A stretch of DNA of 64,000 bases, taken from NCBI GenBank assembly GCA_028280945.1, contig JANQKV010000056.1, positions 1 through 64,000 of the forward strand, written 5' to 3'. The notes beneath the pieces were generated by a model. The model saw only the letters and a list, made by a program, of their open reading frames with translations. It was not told where the DNA came from and did not search any database. Origin of the DNA: Opitutaceae bacterium (GTDB lineage Bacteria > Verrucomicrobiota > Verrucomicrobiia > Opitutales > Opitutaceae). The position numbers were made by a program, and so were the translations under genes. Shown piece after piece: positions 10,801 to 18,366 of the stretch. Numbering within the stretch: position 1 is the first letter of the stretch; every line of letters starts with the position of its first letter.

Positions 10801-12770
10801 GTCAATTGCAGCGTGCTCGGGAAACCAACCAGTCGCTGATCGAAGCCAACCGCGCCCTGCTCGCCACGCGCGAGGCGGATGAAGAGACCACCACTCAAAG
10901 TCAAACCGCGCTCGAGCAGGAGATCGCTGATCTGGCGGCCACGGCGGATTCTTTGCGGGCGGACAACCTTGCGCTGCAGACTGCGTTGAATGAAGCCCGG
11001 GCCGCACCGCGGGCGCCCGCCGATTGGGAGCAAACCCAGCAGGCCCTGGTCGAACGCATCGAAGAACTGGAGGCAGACTTGGTTTCGGCGCACGCGATCG
11101 GTCGGTCGGTGGACGAATTGCAGGCTTCCAACCAACAGCTGAGGGCGGAGAGGACGGACCTGGAGTCGAGACTTTCGTCGGCGCTGACTGCCCGAGGGTC
11201 GTCGGATGCACGCACCCAGGAGCTGAGCGCCAGGGTGGCGGAACTCGAGTCGGAGCTGACCATTGCGCGTGGCTATGAAACATCGGTCAATCAGTTGAGC
11301 TCGCAGGTTGAGGATTTGTTGGCGGATAACCTGGCCTTGCAGACAGCCTTGACGGAGGTCCGTGCGGCTCCGCGGCCGCCGGCTGATTGGCAACAGCAAC
11401 AGGCGGCGTTGAACACCCGGATTGAGGTTTTGGAAACCGAGCTCTCCGGCGCGCAGGCCTTGGAAGCAACGGTCGGACGACTCACCTCGGCCAACCAGGC
11501 ATTGCGTCAGACCCAGGCTGATCTTGAGGAACAACTCGTTGAAGCTGCCAATGCCCGAAGCGATGAGTTCAGCCGCAATCGCGCTCTCACCCAGCGTATT
11601 GCGGATCTCGAGGCACAGGTCACCAGCGCCCAAGGTTTTCAGGCGGAACTGCAGCGCCTGACAAATTCCCGGGATGATTTACGAGCCGATAACCAGGCCT
11701 TGCAAACTGCGCTGGCCGAAGCCCGGGCCGCTCCGAAGCCTCCGGCCGATTGGGAACAGCAACGCAACGCCCTGACCAGCCGGATTGAAGCCCTGCAATC
11801 GGATCTGGGCACGGCTCGCAGCTACGAGGAAACCGCCGCTGAGTTGATGTCGGCAAATCAGGCGCTGCTCGCTTCGCAAGGTATCCTTGAGGTGCGGGTC
11901 GCAGACACCGACGCGGCCTACCAAAACGCCCTGGCTCGCTCGCAAGCACTGGAAGCTCGATTGGCTGAACTGGACGTTTTGCCCGATCGCCTGAGCGAAG
12001 TGCAGACCGAGCTGGTAACGCTTCAGGGTGACTATGATGCGGTTGCTCGCGAGAATGACGCCTTGGCGCAGCAGATTGCCGATGCTCAAGCGCAAGCCCA
12101 GCAGCAGCAGCAACTCGCGCAGAACAATTGGACCAATGAACGCGCCCAGCTGCGGACCGAGATTGATCGCTTGCGTGCTTCGGCCAATGAGCTCTCCAGC
12201 CAATCGGATAACGATCAGGCGCAGTTGGCTTCATTGATCACCGAAGTGACCTCGACTCGGAGCCGCATCGCCACGCTCGAAGATCAGCTCGAAGCCGCTA
12301 CTGCCACCTCCGATCAATTGAACACGGTCAACGAACGGGCCGAGATCGCGCAGGCCGAACTGGAGGCCCAGCGCGTGGCCAATGCCCAGTTGCAGCGTTC
12401 CCTCACCACGGAGCGCCGTATGCATGAAAGCCGATTGGCTGCACTGGAGCGGGAGAACGCCGCGCTCAACACCCGGTTGCGCCAGGCACAGAACACGCTC
12501 GATCAGATTGCCGCTGCGGCCCGCGTGCTGAATCCGGGCGGAGCCAACGTGCCAACAGCCTCGCGCTCACCTGTAACTGCCGCCGCGACTTCGGCAGCCG
12601 CTGGCACCGGCGATCGCATTCACACGGTGGTGGAAGGGGACTCACTCACGCGCATCAGCTTACGCTACTACGGCACGCCGACGCGTTGGCAGGCAATCTA
12701 TCAAGCCAATCGCGAAACGCTTAGCGAAGCCAACGCCCTGCGTCCCGGCCAACGACTGCGGATCCCCTAG
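1812..12770 (+). CDS. Giant exported Sel1-repeat / coiled-coil / LysM protein (3652 aa)
   Basis: This is a single uninterrupted frame of almost 11 kb. GTG 1812 gives a 38-residue signal peptide with hydrophobic core WTVLLCVFLLGASSLWG. GTG 1863, with GGCGG upstream, is an alternative start. Residues about 50-285 form six or seven Sel1/TPR-like repeats (for example AEAHNLLGNAYVNGQGVERD). A Pro/Ala linker follows, then about 3240 residues (about 330-3570) of Ala/Glu/Leu/Gln/Arg-rich coiled coil. That coil is nearly Lys-free and I saw no Pro between residues 1018 and 3065. A Pro/Thr/Ala linker leads to a C-terminal LysM domain (3604-3652, HTVVEGDSLTRISLRYYG ... RPGQRLRIP). LysM binds peptidoglycan and Sel1 repeats bind protein partners. 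A periplasmic rod anchored to the wall is therefore inferred. Contour length at 0.1485 nm per residue would be about 480 nm. The C-terminal third carries three 121-residue tandem repeats. The function is unknown, and envelope spacing, division or scaffolding are possible. Confidence 0.9.
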   Translation: MQLSARPSPTSCRLGGSVPGGWTVLLCVFLLGASSLWGQINIEALKARAAEGDAEAHNLLGNAYVNGQGVERDIARALDHYETAANAGMASAAFNLALLHEVGRGVEIDLEKSFAYYLRAAELGMPIAQYNVGNMYARGIGVEADPLQANLWFRRAADAGIAEAQYNLGLAYEQGIGGNADPEQAVHWYGLAVEQGFARAAYNLALMFEEGNGVRRDDAEAARLYLVAAEKNFGPAQNNLGVMYAEGRGGLSQSLIEAYPWFVLAAENGASPRGRDIVLERLDRIQTAEADIKLLALRNRLGLPAAEAASPAGGPPAAARPAPGGTAANDELALRLAELEAALARLQRENTGLISANQNLARQKAELESRNDQTPTLNSAARAELAHINNVARELNELEGIDPERRRLIAQAVALLERISRDNLRLNADVKSATLELSNLGRRLRQAESQLAATSGNAAADPAELAAVRAETRSLTDQLTQAQARIQALETGVAAAESLRGQVAELTARNETLNEQLAAAVSASAGPVVDPVELAERDAQLEQLRRLAEQREVQLQTTTLEMEALQIRVDELSTALSRTRDRLAQAPTADALSDLQDNLADVEAQVAQRDRQISDLQRELDRRAANAVSAENASSEIARLTAELATIRTQREQDQRALTAVEDQLAAVSAARESSAAELAAALETETGLRADLEAEVEATRVEMTALREQLQSAGTQIENLQTALADRDATVAALEAALTEAAATESNAASNDSQVADLTAALRVAEDRVAAVQNELVQARSLIADNDDIVSQLAAENDQLRARLARPGEESEIVADYQRVITEQADRVFALTQARDVAVAQSTELSSRLRALESDLAASENLVTELASQNDSLGADLAMARAQIGTNLVEAQRLAAAEAERDVALARLTELAAQLDQTRVDLAENDALVTALAMEVDRLEGDLAFATQAAAGQVSNAALANLQADRDAALAALAERDAALATAENRMTENSETIAALAGELDELQAQLASARAEAPSAEQTDLIAALEQARDAAQTDIARITAEFQAAETTLAERNQTIDTLNEQLAILSREVASTNAAMSAADAGRVAQITELEAARDEARAQVAELSSQLEVAETNAAENTATISALADQIDEFQAVAAASDTRLAEIQAELAAANDALAAADQSALIAQLERQRDEAGADATRLAEQLNRSESALAEHTTTIASLSAQIDTLEATLVANDQSGEVARLTDELAAAETRAETLTASIAAREASLAANQETMAGMTARITELQSVVASADRSAEIDQLERDRRDLAEENEALSDALEIARQSESANATALEALRAEVASLESALTAADQSAIVADLTTARDAAVAAVAELESQLSDRQAELAEAEARARSLDQQVVALEEDIARTTDQNTAALADLASARDVAAAAIAQLEAQLAEKDRDLNQAQDRVTQLDLQVATLEESASQSAGENQQAVAEMAEARDTALASLAELERELANRTAELVDRESRAETLDARIATLEAAAESTALDHRSAIDSLTAARDDARNNVARLTVDLGAAAERADQLQAEITQLTADVSSAVNAEAAADDALTQVQADLEAARTDLRLMQDQLAETRAAASRTNAMAEQIADLEARLEAADQSGEIATLIVQRDDALGTVAQLESELVAAREDIATIQSEASGLEDRLAAALTARDQIAADAAMLAASETALAATTARIQELETELATVVEAHSAQLASVENARTAAEAAATGLQADIADLQQAVVNAQATADDLRLERDELQAALVEAEQDREASVARIAELEAIATRVGDVTAEIESLRAELSIAAAERDAALAQFTELEQQKELSVEASSAAAAALEQELNLARAQVSELRREIENWRELAATADLDAKAARDELATRIAAHESEMENFQTVTSVQLQSLQENESVMAELREALAAREHELVELTAAERSAVVRAEELAVALATSELQVEEAGGLRRELADARSLLVETERNAQMQIGELTSQVAVLEGQIERDEIALSDARSRIQELETDLAATQQQVASLDEELAGAVGLAAELAAAETALAESRGTVAILESDLAAAREAIEDNEQAARIQIEALAAARDEALIEVRNITDQLVQARGEIGIRDARVFELERSVSRQRSAVEEMGDALAELQSARQLITALETDLLAAEQAVESADQSELISSLQSARDAAVAQGDQWQAEVARLTDQVTAQADQIDSLQAELTDRRSEAAQLGETATELAAAGQQISSLEADLAAALTRAEQLTSLREALTAAEDGNAELQRQLVAAESALAEADQSSMIASLESARDLARQDATRLAEEAASLQVTLEDNLATIDALTTENAQLQQEAADSDQSDALAALAADRDAVQSQVAELETELNELNATADSRFARIVELESELELNLAAVADLEAARDSAAMAANQLSNEVLAGREELAAREAEVGVLQQRLAEMREQLADAQEAVVAADQSDLIADLEAARDAAMAQTASTREALQEAESQMSARDQRVTEIEAALAEQAELLAETSAIRDAAQSDVRSLQDQLVQLRSELTDREAWIRDLEQTIEENAVTSRRLVETQAALEQAEQANTSLQSELNDALVAAAANDQSATLAALEQAQAAAESQIDRLAADLASAEQVLSERDASATALAAENTRLAEQLAEAERLAAVAREDHAVSLSAVQDAQAVVREEADELATRLAEASRELDRANTRVADLTAQGADLTDRLAEAESAAARADQSVLVRDLRAQLETAQTALEAADQSATVAALESARAAAENQAERLRQDLAVVETTLTQSQANEARLQAELVTAREQVETDFIDQIKALERARDTAVAAAGELGEELTAAENALNENIAVIAELTGRNDALQSDLARAQQAVVQAREAGVDDEALQTLERERDVARREAQQFNNALAEAQSLVESSNETIAELTGENDRLQGDLDASERALAAALVAQAAAVEEAGMNAALNLEVATLHNRVQQLEESIATERSSAAREFAGLSRQLQRARETNQSLIEANRALLATREADEETTTQSQTALEQEIADLAATADSLRADNLALQTALNEARAAPRAPADWEQTQQALVERIEELEADLVSAHAIGRSVDELQASNQQLRAERTDLESRLSSALTARGSSDARTQELSARVAELESELTIARGYETSVNQLSSQVEDLLADNLALQTALTEVRAAPRPPADWQQQQAALNTRIEVLETELSGAQALEATVGRLTSANQALRQTQADLEEQLVEAANARSDEFSRNRALTQRIADLEAQVTSAQGFQAELQRLTNSRDDLRADNQALQTALAEARAAPKPPADWEQQRNALTSRIEALQSDLGTARSYEETAAELMSANQALLASQGILEVRVADTDAAYQNALARSQALEARLAELDVLPDRLSEVQTELVTLQGDYDAVARENDALAQQIADAQAQAQQQQQLAQNNWTNERAQLRTEIDRLRASANELSSQSDNDQAQLASLITEVTSTRSRIATLEDQLEAATATSDQLNTVNERAEIAQAELEAQRVANAQLQRSLTTERRMHESRLAALERENAALNTRLRQAQNTLDQIAAAARVLNPGGANVPTASRSPVTAAATSAAAGTGDRIHTVVEGDSLTRISLRYYGTPTRWQAIYQANRETLSEANALRPGQRLRIP
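5307..6005 (+). repeat. 58-residue coding repeat inside the giant coiled coil
   Basis: The tripeptide Asp-Gln-Ser (or Asp-Arg-Ser, Asp-Gln-Asn) followed by a pattern like xIAxLExARDxA recurs with Asp codons at 5307, 5481, 5655, 5829 and 6006. The spacings are 174, 174, 174 and 177 bp. The same motif reappears at 6699, 8322, 8682, 8856 (174 bp after 8682), 9198, 9612, 10008 and 10077. The DNA copies are diverged, so this is an old protein-level repeat rather than a fresh tandem duplication. Fifty-eight residues equals two heptads plus four hendecads. Confidence 0.75.
10962..12050 (+). repeat. Three tandem 121-residue repeats (363 bp each) near the end of the giant coil
   Basis: Units start at 10962, 11325 and 11688, each exactly 363 bp apart. 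Each opens with ADNxALQTALxExRAAP, followed by a proline-containing PADW hinge and then about 95 residues of coil. One hundred and twenty-one residues is eleven hendecads. The third unit drifts after its first two thirds. These are the only prolines seen after residue 1017 within the coil. Confidence 0.8.
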
Positions 12771-12774
12771 ATGG

Positions 12775-12833
12775 AAGGGGTCAGGCCGTGATATGTTAAA
12801 TTCAAAATTTAACATATCACGGCCTGACCCCTT
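12775..12833. repeat. Perfect 28-bp inverted repeat with 3-nt loop between convergent genes
   Basis: Arms 12775-12802 and 12806-12833 are exact reverse complements around the loop CAA. The outer part reads AAGGGGTCAGGCCGTGATA and the inner part is AT-rich. It sits 5 nt after the stop of the giant gene, and its right arm overlaps the first base of the stop codon of the opposing gene (12833-12835). There is no T tract, so it is not a standard terminator, although it could stop both transcripts. The GGGGTCAGG outer motif recalls palindromes mobilised by RAYT (Y1) transposases. This is from memory and unverified. Confidence 0.9.
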
Positions 12834-13861
12834 CAGCGGTGCTTGCGACGGTAGTGCTCGCGGAGGAGATCCCGGCCGAAGTCGTTCTCGAAGTCGCGGA
12901 ACACGGTGTGGTGGTGATTGGCGCCGTCTTGGGTGTTGGCATATTCGATTACGAACGTGGGGCCTTGGATACGGTAATAATGCGGTTCGCCGGGGTCGGG
13001 GCTGCCCGCCCACGCAAACGTCAACTCGGTCCAACCTTCTTCCTCAATCCGTGCCCGGGTGGCGGTGGAAATCTCGTCCTCGTGACGCTTTAAATAGTGG
13101 CGGACGAGAAACTCCAACATGCCCTGCTGCTCCGGGTTGAGTTCCGCGAAGGAGATGCCTTCCTCGTCAAGAGGTTGGACGACCGACATTTGTCCGGTCT
13201 CGATTTCACTAATCGCACGCGAAGAGAAGATCGCTTGCCGCCGTTGTGCCTCGTCGAGCGATAGCAGAAGGTTGCGGGCGCGGTCCTCTGAATCGCCAAG
13301 GATGCGTTGTCCGGCGAGCATACCACTGGGGACCTGGGCGGGATTTGCCCCCATGAACAGGGGAGTGCCGGAGATGCCTTCCGATGTTATGGTGACGTTC
13401 ACTGACAGGTGATGACCCTCGAAACGCCAACCCCACGGCAGTTCGCCGGGCGTGCCGAAGATGGTGATCCAGTAGAGCTCGGGGTCACGCAGTTCGGGAT
13501 TATTCTCGATTTCGCCGAGCACGCGTTCGAGGGCCATGATCATGACGGCCTTGCGCGAACCCTGATCACTCAGTGCGGTGTGCAGGAGTTTGAGCACATT
13601 GGCGCGCTGCACCGCGGTCAGGTCCTTGTAGCGGGCACCTTCGCGGGTAAGGGGAACATAGTGAAAGTCCTCCCGGTTGGAGTCAGCGAAAGGTCGGAGC
13701 GCCGCCTCTTGTTTTTCCTCGTTGAACGATTCCAACATCGTGTTGGCGGCGGCGGCCATTTCCGCGGCCAGCGCTTCATGATGATGTTCGTGGGCCGAAG
13801 CAGGAACGATGACGATGGCGAACGCGAAACAGACAGCCTTCCAAGGGTGAAAACGGGGCAT
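12833..13861 (-). CDS. DUF3500-like exported protein
   Basis: 342 aa from ATG 13861, chosen because MPRFHPWKAVCFAFAIVIVP gives a good signal peptide ending near PASAHEH. A second ATG 27 nt upstream is in frame. The central motif WGWRFEGHHLSVNVTI, with nearby GTPLFMGANPA and a C-terminal YYRIQGPTFVIEYANT plus NHHHTVFRDF, matches my memory of the DUF3500 family, whose function is unknown. The His-rich clusters (HEHHHE after the signal, GHHLS, NHHH) suggest metal binding, which is inference. The protein is expected in the periplasm or outside the cell. The stop codon touches the 28-bp palindrome. mtnA lies upstream on the same strand with a gap of about 50 nt, so the two could share a transcript, though no functional link is evident. 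Confidence 0.75.
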   Translation of the reverse strand: MPRFHPWKAVCFAFAIVIVPASAHEHHHEALAAEMAAAANTMLESFNEEKQEAALRPFADSNREDFHYVPLTREGARYKDLTAVQRANVLKLLHTALSDQGSRKAVMIMALERVLGEIENNPELRDPELYWITIFGTPGELPWGWRFEGHHLSVNVTITSEGISGTPLFMGANPAQVPSGMLAGQRILGDSEDRARNLLLSLDEAQRRQAIFSSRAISEIETGQMSVVQPLDEEGISFAELNPEQQGMLEFLVRHYLKRHEDEISTATRARIEEEGWTELTFAWAGSPDPGEPHYYRIQGPTFVIEYANTQDGANHHHTVFRDFENDFGRDLLREHYRRKHR

Positions 13862-13912
13862 GAACGGACTCCAGCAGTTCCGGGGCACCGCCGCAAGTTT
13901 GGGCCGGCGGAG

Positions 13913-15010
13913 TCACAAGGATTCCGCGGGGAACAGCTTTCTCAACCCTTCGGCATTCGCCGGACATATACCCCGCTCGGTGATCAGGCCCGAAACGTAT
14001 TTGGCCGGGGTTACATCAAACGCGGGGTTGGCCGCCGGACTGCCGGTCGGAGGTATCTGAACACTTGATACGCCGCCGCCTTCATCAAGTCCCGCGACGT
14101 GGGTGACTTCACGGCTGTCCCGTTCCTCGATGGGGATTTCCCTCACACCGTCATGCACCGTCCAGTCGATCGTGGGTGAGGGCAGGCAGACGTAGAACGG
14201 CACGTGGTTGTCGTGCGCTGCCAGCGCTTTAAGGTAGGTGCCGATTTTGTTGCACACGTCGCCTGATGCGGTGGTGCGATCGGTGCCGACGAACACGAGA
14301 TCAACTTGCCCGTGTTGCATGAGGTGGCCGCCGGCGTTGTCGACAATCACGGTATGAGGAACGCCATGGTTGAGCAGTTCCCATGCGGTCAGATTGAAGC
14401 CTTGATTGCGCGGTCGGGTCTCATCGACCCAAACGTGAACGGGCAGGCCGGCATCATGGGCTTGGTAGATTGGAGACGTGGCCGTGCCCCAATCGACGGT
14501 CGCCAGCCAGCCGGCGTTGCAGTGAGTCAGGATATTGACGGGCGCACCGGACGGTTTGATAGCGGCGATTTTTTCGACGAGTGGGAGGGCGGCTTGTCCG
14601 ATGTTGAAGTTAATCTCCACGTCCTCGTCGCAGATTTCGGCGGCCAGGTGAAGTGCCCGTTCAGCGCGTGTATCAGGCGCCAATTCAGAAAGTTCTGCGC
14701 GGCCGCGATCAAGGGCCCATCGCAAATTCACCGCGGTGGGGCGGGTGGCAAGGAGTTGCTCGTAGGCTCGGTCGAGCCCCGCGTCGGTCGGATCAGTGCG
14801 CATGGCCAGCCACAATCCGTAGGCAGCCGTCGCTCCGATCAGGGGAGCGCCGCGCACGAGCATGGCCTTGATGGCGTGGGCGGCGTCGTCGACGTTGCGC
14901 AAGACCGCGATTTCATAGCGATGAGGGAGCAGGGTTTGATCGATGATTTCGACACTCGATCCATCCCCTCCTGGCCAAATCGTGCGGGTGGGTTTGCCGT
15001 TCACCTTCAT
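13913..15010 (-). CDS. mtnA: S-methyl-5-thioribose-1-phosphate isomerase
   Basis: 365 aa from the start reading [12 protein letters not shown], the usual N-terminus of the family. It isomerises methylthioribose-1-phosphate to methylthioribulose-1-phosphate in the methionine salvage pathway in the cytoplasm. Diagnostic motifs are [19 protein letters not shown] near the N-terminus, [12 protein letters not shown] with the catalytic Cys, and [20 protein letters not shown] with the catalytic Asp. The length is as usual for MtnA. No other salvage gene is in the window, so methionine salvage must be completed elsewhere. The methyltransferase gene upstream ends almost at its start codon, indicating cotranscription. 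Confidence 0.95.
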   Translation of the reverse strand: MKVNGKPTRTIWPGGDGSSVEIIDQTLLPHRYEIAVLRNVDDAAHAIKAMLVRGAPLIGATAAYGLWLAMRTDPTDAGLDRAYEQLLATRPTAVNLRWALDRGRAELSELAPDTRAERALHLAAEICDEDVEINFNIGQAALPLVEKIAAIKPSGAPVNILTHCNAGWLATVDWGTATSPIYQAHDAGLPVHVWVDETRPRNQGFNLTAWELLNHGVPHTVIVDNAGGHLMQHGQVDLVFVGTDRTTASGDVCNKIGTYLKALAAHDNHVPFYVCLPSPTIDWTVHDGVREIPIEERDSREVTHVAGLDEGGGVSSVQIPPTGSPAANPAFDVTPAKYVSGLITERGICPANAEGLRKLFPAESL

Positions 15011-15012
15011 GG

Positions 15013-15762
15013 TCAGCAGTTGAAACGAAAGGCGTGCAACTTCAAGGGCCAGCAGACAGGCATATCGGACTGATCGTGTTCCCACACCACGCTGAGCAGA
15101 CCAGCGACGGCGGGAATCGGGTCATGTCCCGTCTGTTCCCGGGCACGATGGGTGGCTGACCAGGAGTCGAGCATGCCCACCAGGTTGGCCAAACGCCAAC
15201 GAGCTGTCATTTCGAATTCCTGTTCGAGGACGCGGGGAGCGGGCGGTTGAACTTCGGCATAAAGATTCATGAGTGGAGTGCGATCGGGCGGCCAAAAGGG
15301 AGCGATCGTCTCGTCGTGGTAGTGTTTGACGACGGCATCCACGGCCGGGCTGATTTTCGGGAGGAGGTATCCCCAGTAGGCCAGGATTCCGTTGGCCCGC
15401 AGGACCCGTTGGCAGGTTTGCCAAAACGCGTCCCGATCGAACCAGTGCAAAGCCATCGCGACGGTGACCAGGTCAACCGAATTGTCTTTCAGCGGAGGAT
15501 CCTCGGCGCTGCCCACGGCATAGTTGATGCGCGGGTGTGGCTCCGCTTGTTCGATCATGCCGGCCCCGGCATCCGTCGCGGTCACCCGATCGAAATGCTG
15601 GGCAAGAGAAACGGCGGCTTGTCCGGTCCCGGTGGCGCAGTCCCAAGCGTGTTCGGTGGCTGGGGCGAGTCGGGCGATTTCCGTGAACAACTCATCCGGA
15701 TATGTCGGCCTATGCGTGGCATAGGTCGCCGCGAACTTGGAAAAATGGTCGTTTCGCGCCAT
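15013..15762 (-). CDS. Class I SAM-dependent methyltransferase
   Basis: 249 aa from ATG 15762, since [19 protein letters not shown] is the normal beginning of this family. Motif I is [15 protein letters not shown]. An acidic residue follows in [14 protein letters not shown], then [16 protein letters not shown], where the His-Trp-Phe is typical of the Methyltransf_11 group related to trans-aconitate methyltransferase. The substrate cannot be predicted. The gene lies immediately upstream of mtnA (about 2 nt), so it is probably in the same operon. Its product would return S-adenosylhomocysteine, but a direct pathway link to MtnA is only a guess. Confidence 0.85.
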   Translation of the reverse strand: MARNDHFSKFAATYATHRPTYPDELFTEIARLAPATEHAWDCATGTGQAAVSLAQHFDRVTATDAGAGMIEQAEPHPRINYAVGSAEDPPLKDNSVDLVTVAMALHWFDRDAFWQTCQRVLRANGILAYWGYLLPKISPAVDAVVKHYHDETIAPFWPPDRTPLMNLYAEVQPPAPRVLEQEFEMTARWRLANLVGMLDSWSATHRAREQTGHDPIPAVAGLLSVVWEHDQSDMPVCWPLKLHAFRFNC

Positions 15763-15812
15763 GGAGGGGCAACGTAAGGATGGCCCGCGAAAAGACACGA
15801 AATAAGGTCTGA

Positions 15813-16040
15813 TTTTTACAGGAGGTTACGCAGGAAAGGCAGTTCAGGCGCTTTCGACATCTCACTTCGACTCAATCGAATCGGACAGGAGAAAGCAGAG
15901 AGAAGCGGAGATAAAAACAGGAACCCAAACCTGATTCGGTTTCATCCGAGCGGCTGCCAGCTTTTCCTCCGTTTCTCTGCCACCTCCTGTGGGGGCAGCA
16001 GGCTGATGGTTTGCTGCCCTTTGTTGCCTTCTGTGAAAGA
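15813..16040. repeat. Hairpin-rich intergenic repeat, copy A
   Basis: This noncoding stretch is bounded by TTTTTACAGGAGG on the left and GCCTTCTGTGAAAG on the right, which are imperfect inverted ends. Inside are CAGGAGAAAGCAGAGAGAAG and, facing it, CTTTTCCTCCGTTTCTCTGC. The same vocabulary recurs at 49091-49340 and 57333-57519. It fills most of the 395-bp gap between the methyltransferase and sucD, which otherwise contains only the sucCD terminator. Confidence 0.6.
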
Positions 16041-16085
16041 AACCAACGGGAGCGCGGTTTGGGCATGCGTCAGTCGTGTGGACAC

Positions 16086-16114
16086 AAAAAAGCCGCCCGG
16101 GATGGGGACGGCTT
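16086..16114 (-). terminator. Rho-independent terminator of sucCD
   Basis: Read on the minus strand, a 9-bp stem (AAGCCGTCC with GGGCGGCTT, one G-U pair) and a 7-nt loop run into a T tract (A residues 16086-16089 on the plus strand). It lies 44 nt after the sucD stop. Confidence 0.88.
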
Positions 16115-16157
16115 GGGAGTGGAAAGGATAAAGATAAGGAGGAACGAGAAAGATGTC

Positions 16158-17081
16158 TCAGACGAGGCTCACACCAAGTTCCCGCGCCTTCCGTTCGAGG
16201 GCATCGGCCATGTCCGACGGGGTTTCGGCCACGGCGATGCCACATTCGTGGAAGACCTTGATCTTGGCTTCAGCGGTATCCTCAGCGCCGCCAACGATCG
16301 CGCCGGCGTGACCCATGCGGCGGCCGGGAGGTGCCGTGGCCCCCGCAATGAAACCCGCGACGGGTTTTTGACAGTTTTCCTTGATCCAGCGGGCAGCCTC
16401 AACTTCGGCGTTGCCTCCGATCTCACCGATCATGATGACGCCCACGGTTTCAGGGTCGTCGTTGAAGAGTTTGATCACGTCGAGATGGGAGGTCCCGTTG
16501 ACCGGATCGCCTCCGATGCCGACGCAGGTGGATTGACCGATGCCTTTGACGGTCAGCTGGTAAACAGCTTCGTAAGTCAACGTGCCGGAGCGCGAAACGA
16601 CACCGACTTTGCCCGGCTTGTGAATATAACCGGGGGCGATGCCGATGCGGCAGCCACCGGTGGAATCCGGGCCGTCGCCCGGGGTCACCAGTCCGGGGCA
16701 GTTGGGACCCACCAGGCGGGTCTTCTTGCCTTCCATGGCCCGCTTCACGCGAACCATGTCCTTGACTGGAATACCCTCGGTGACCGCAACAGCCAGTTCC
16801 AGTTCGGCGTCGACGCATTCCAGGATGGCGTCGGCCGCAAAAGGCGGAGGCACGAAGATAGCTGAGACGGCGGCGCCGGTTGCGGCGGCGGCTTCGGCGA
16901 CGGTGTTGAAGATGGGCACTTCATGGTCGCCATGCGTGAAGGTTTGGCCGCCTTTGCCCGGCGTCACTCCGGCCACGATCTGCGTGCCGTAGTCGAGTGA
17001 AAGACCGGCGTGTTTGCCGCCGAAGGCACCAGTGATGCCTTGGATCATGACTTTGGTATCTTTGGAAACGAGAATGGACAT
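16158..17081 (-). CDS. sucD: Succinyl-CoA synthetase alpha subunit
   Basis: 307 aa, slightly longer than usual. It catalyses, with SucC, succinyl-CoA + NDP + Pi to succinate + NTP in the TCA cycle. The N-terminal CoA-binding fold begins [19 protein letters not shown], the phosphate/ligase segment includes [11 protein letters not shown], and the phosphohistidine is in [26 protein letters not shown] is also characteristic. It starts 5 nt after the sucC stop, a clear operon, and is followed by an intrinsic terminator. Confidence 0.97.
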   Translation of the reverse strand: MSILVSKDTKVMIQGITGAFGGKHAGLSLDYGTQIVAGVTPGKGGQTFTHGDHEVPIFNTVAEAAAATGAAVSAIFVPPPFAADAILECVDAELELAVAVTEGIPVKDMVRVKRAMEGKKTRLVGPNCPGLVTPGDGPDSTGGCRIGIAPGYIHKPGKVGVVSRSGTLTYEAVYQLTVKGIGQSTCVGIGGDPVNGTSHLDVIKLFNDDPETVGVIMIGEIGGNAEVEAARWIKENCQKPVAGFIAGATAPPGRRMGHAGAIVGGAEDTAEAKIKVFHECGIAVAETPSDMADALERKARELGVSLV

Positions 17082-17086
17082 CGGAA

Positions 17087-18268
17087 TCAGGCGACGAGGT
17101 TGACAATTTTTTGGGCGGCATCGGCCATGCTGTCGCCCGAGACGAGAGGCAGTCCGGAGTCGGCCAAAGTCTTTTTGCCCGCCTCGACATTGTTGCCTTC
17201 GAGGCGCACGACGAGGGGGAGTTCCAACCCGACTTCGCGGACGGCGTCCACGATACCCTCGGCGATCACGTTGCAGTCCATGATGCCACCAAAGATATTC
17301 ACGAAGATCCCCTTCACGTTGGCGTCGCCGAGGATGATCTTGAAGGCGGCCACGACTTTCTCCTTCGAGGCTCCGCCACCCACATCGAGGAAGTTGGCCG
17401 GGTTGCCGCCAAAGTGCTTGATGATGTCCATGGTGGACATGGCCAGCCCGGCGCCGTTGACGAGGCAGGCGATGTTTCCATCGAGGGCGATGTAGGCGAG
17501 GTCGTATTTGGAAGCTTCAACCTCCTTCGGGTCCTCTTCGTTGAGATCGCGCAGCGCAACGATTTCGGGATGGCGAAAGAGGGCATTGGAATCGAAAGAA
17601 ACCTTGGCATCGAGAGCGAGCACCTCGCCGGTAGGCGTGGTAATCAGGGGATTGACCTCGATCATCGATGCATCGGTGTCCCAGAAGCACTCGTAGAGCT
17701 GGCGGATGAGTTTGGCTGCGTTCTTCGCTTCGGCCTTATCGAAACCGAGGCCAAAGATGAGTTCACGCACCTGATAGTCGGCGAGTCCGTAAGCGGGATC
17801 GATGAAGACCTTGGTGATTTTTTCCGGAGTTTCCTCAGCGACTTTTTCGATCTCCATGCCGCCCTCGGTGGAGGCCACGATGACCGGCCACGAGGTGGCG
17901 CGGTCGAGCAGAACCGCAAGGTAATATTCCTTTTTGATGTCACTGGCGGCGGTGAAATAGATGGTCTGCACCTTGCGGCCAGCGGGGCCGGTTTGGAGCG
18001 TCACCAGTGTATTGTTGAGCATCTTGCCAGCGATCTCCTTGGCTTCGGCCTTGGTCGGGCAAAACTTCACCCCGCCTTGGTAGCCATCGGTAAAGGTGCC
18101 CTTGCCGCGCCCCCCCGCATGGATCTGGGACTTCACCATCGTGGGCCCTTCCGGGAGGCTGGCGAGTGCGGTATCAAACTCGTCGGCGCTTTTCACGGCC
18201 ACTCCGGGAGGGACGGGCACGCCATACTTTGCAAACAGGTCTTTCGCCTGATACTCGTGGATATTCAT
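17087..18268 (-). CDS. sucC: Succinyl-CoA synthetase beta subunit
   Basis: 393 aa from ATG 18268, where [20 protein letters not shown] is the canonical N-terminus. This beta subunit carries the ATP-grasp nucleotide site ([14 protein letters not shown]) and the C-terminal CoA-ligase domain ([17 protein letters not shown]). It pairs with the SucD encoded 5 nt downstream. The start is 98 nt from the divergent start of the CII-like gene, so that interval should hold both promoters. No distinctive operator was recognised there. Confidence 0.97.
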   Translation of the reverse strand: MNIHEYQAKDLFAKYGVPVPPGVAVKSADEFDTALASLPEGPTMVKSQIHAGGRGKGTFTDGYQGGVKFCPTKAEAKEIAGKMLNNTLVTLQTGPAGRKVQTIYFTAASDIKKEYYLAVLLDRATSWPVIVASTEGGMEIEKVAEETPEKITKVFIDPAYGLADYQVRELIFGLGFDKAEAKNAAKLIRQLYECFWDTDASMIEVNPLITTPTGEVLALDAKVSFDSNALFRHPEIVALRDLNEEDPKEVEASKYDLAYIALDGNIACLVNGAGLAMSTMDIIKHFGGNPANFLDVGGGASKEKVVAAFKIILGDANVKGIFVNIFGGIMDCNVIAEGIVDAVREVGLELPLVVRLEGNNVEAGKKTLADSGLPLVSGDSMADAAQKIVNLVA

Positions 18269-18366
18269 AAAGATGAAGTAATGGCATGGGGGAGCCGCGC
18301 GAGGCACGTCAAAAAGTGTTTTGTCGCGGGATTGCCACGCTGGTGGCGCCCCGACAGGTTCTGAAC

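Noticed and set aside
3174..11633. Long antisense frames on the minus strand inside the giant gene (650 and 973 codons)
   Set aside because: They are mirror frames produced by the repetitive, GC-rich coiled-coil codons. They show low-complexity Gly/Leu/Gln-rich products with no domain, and the plus-strand protein is clearly real.
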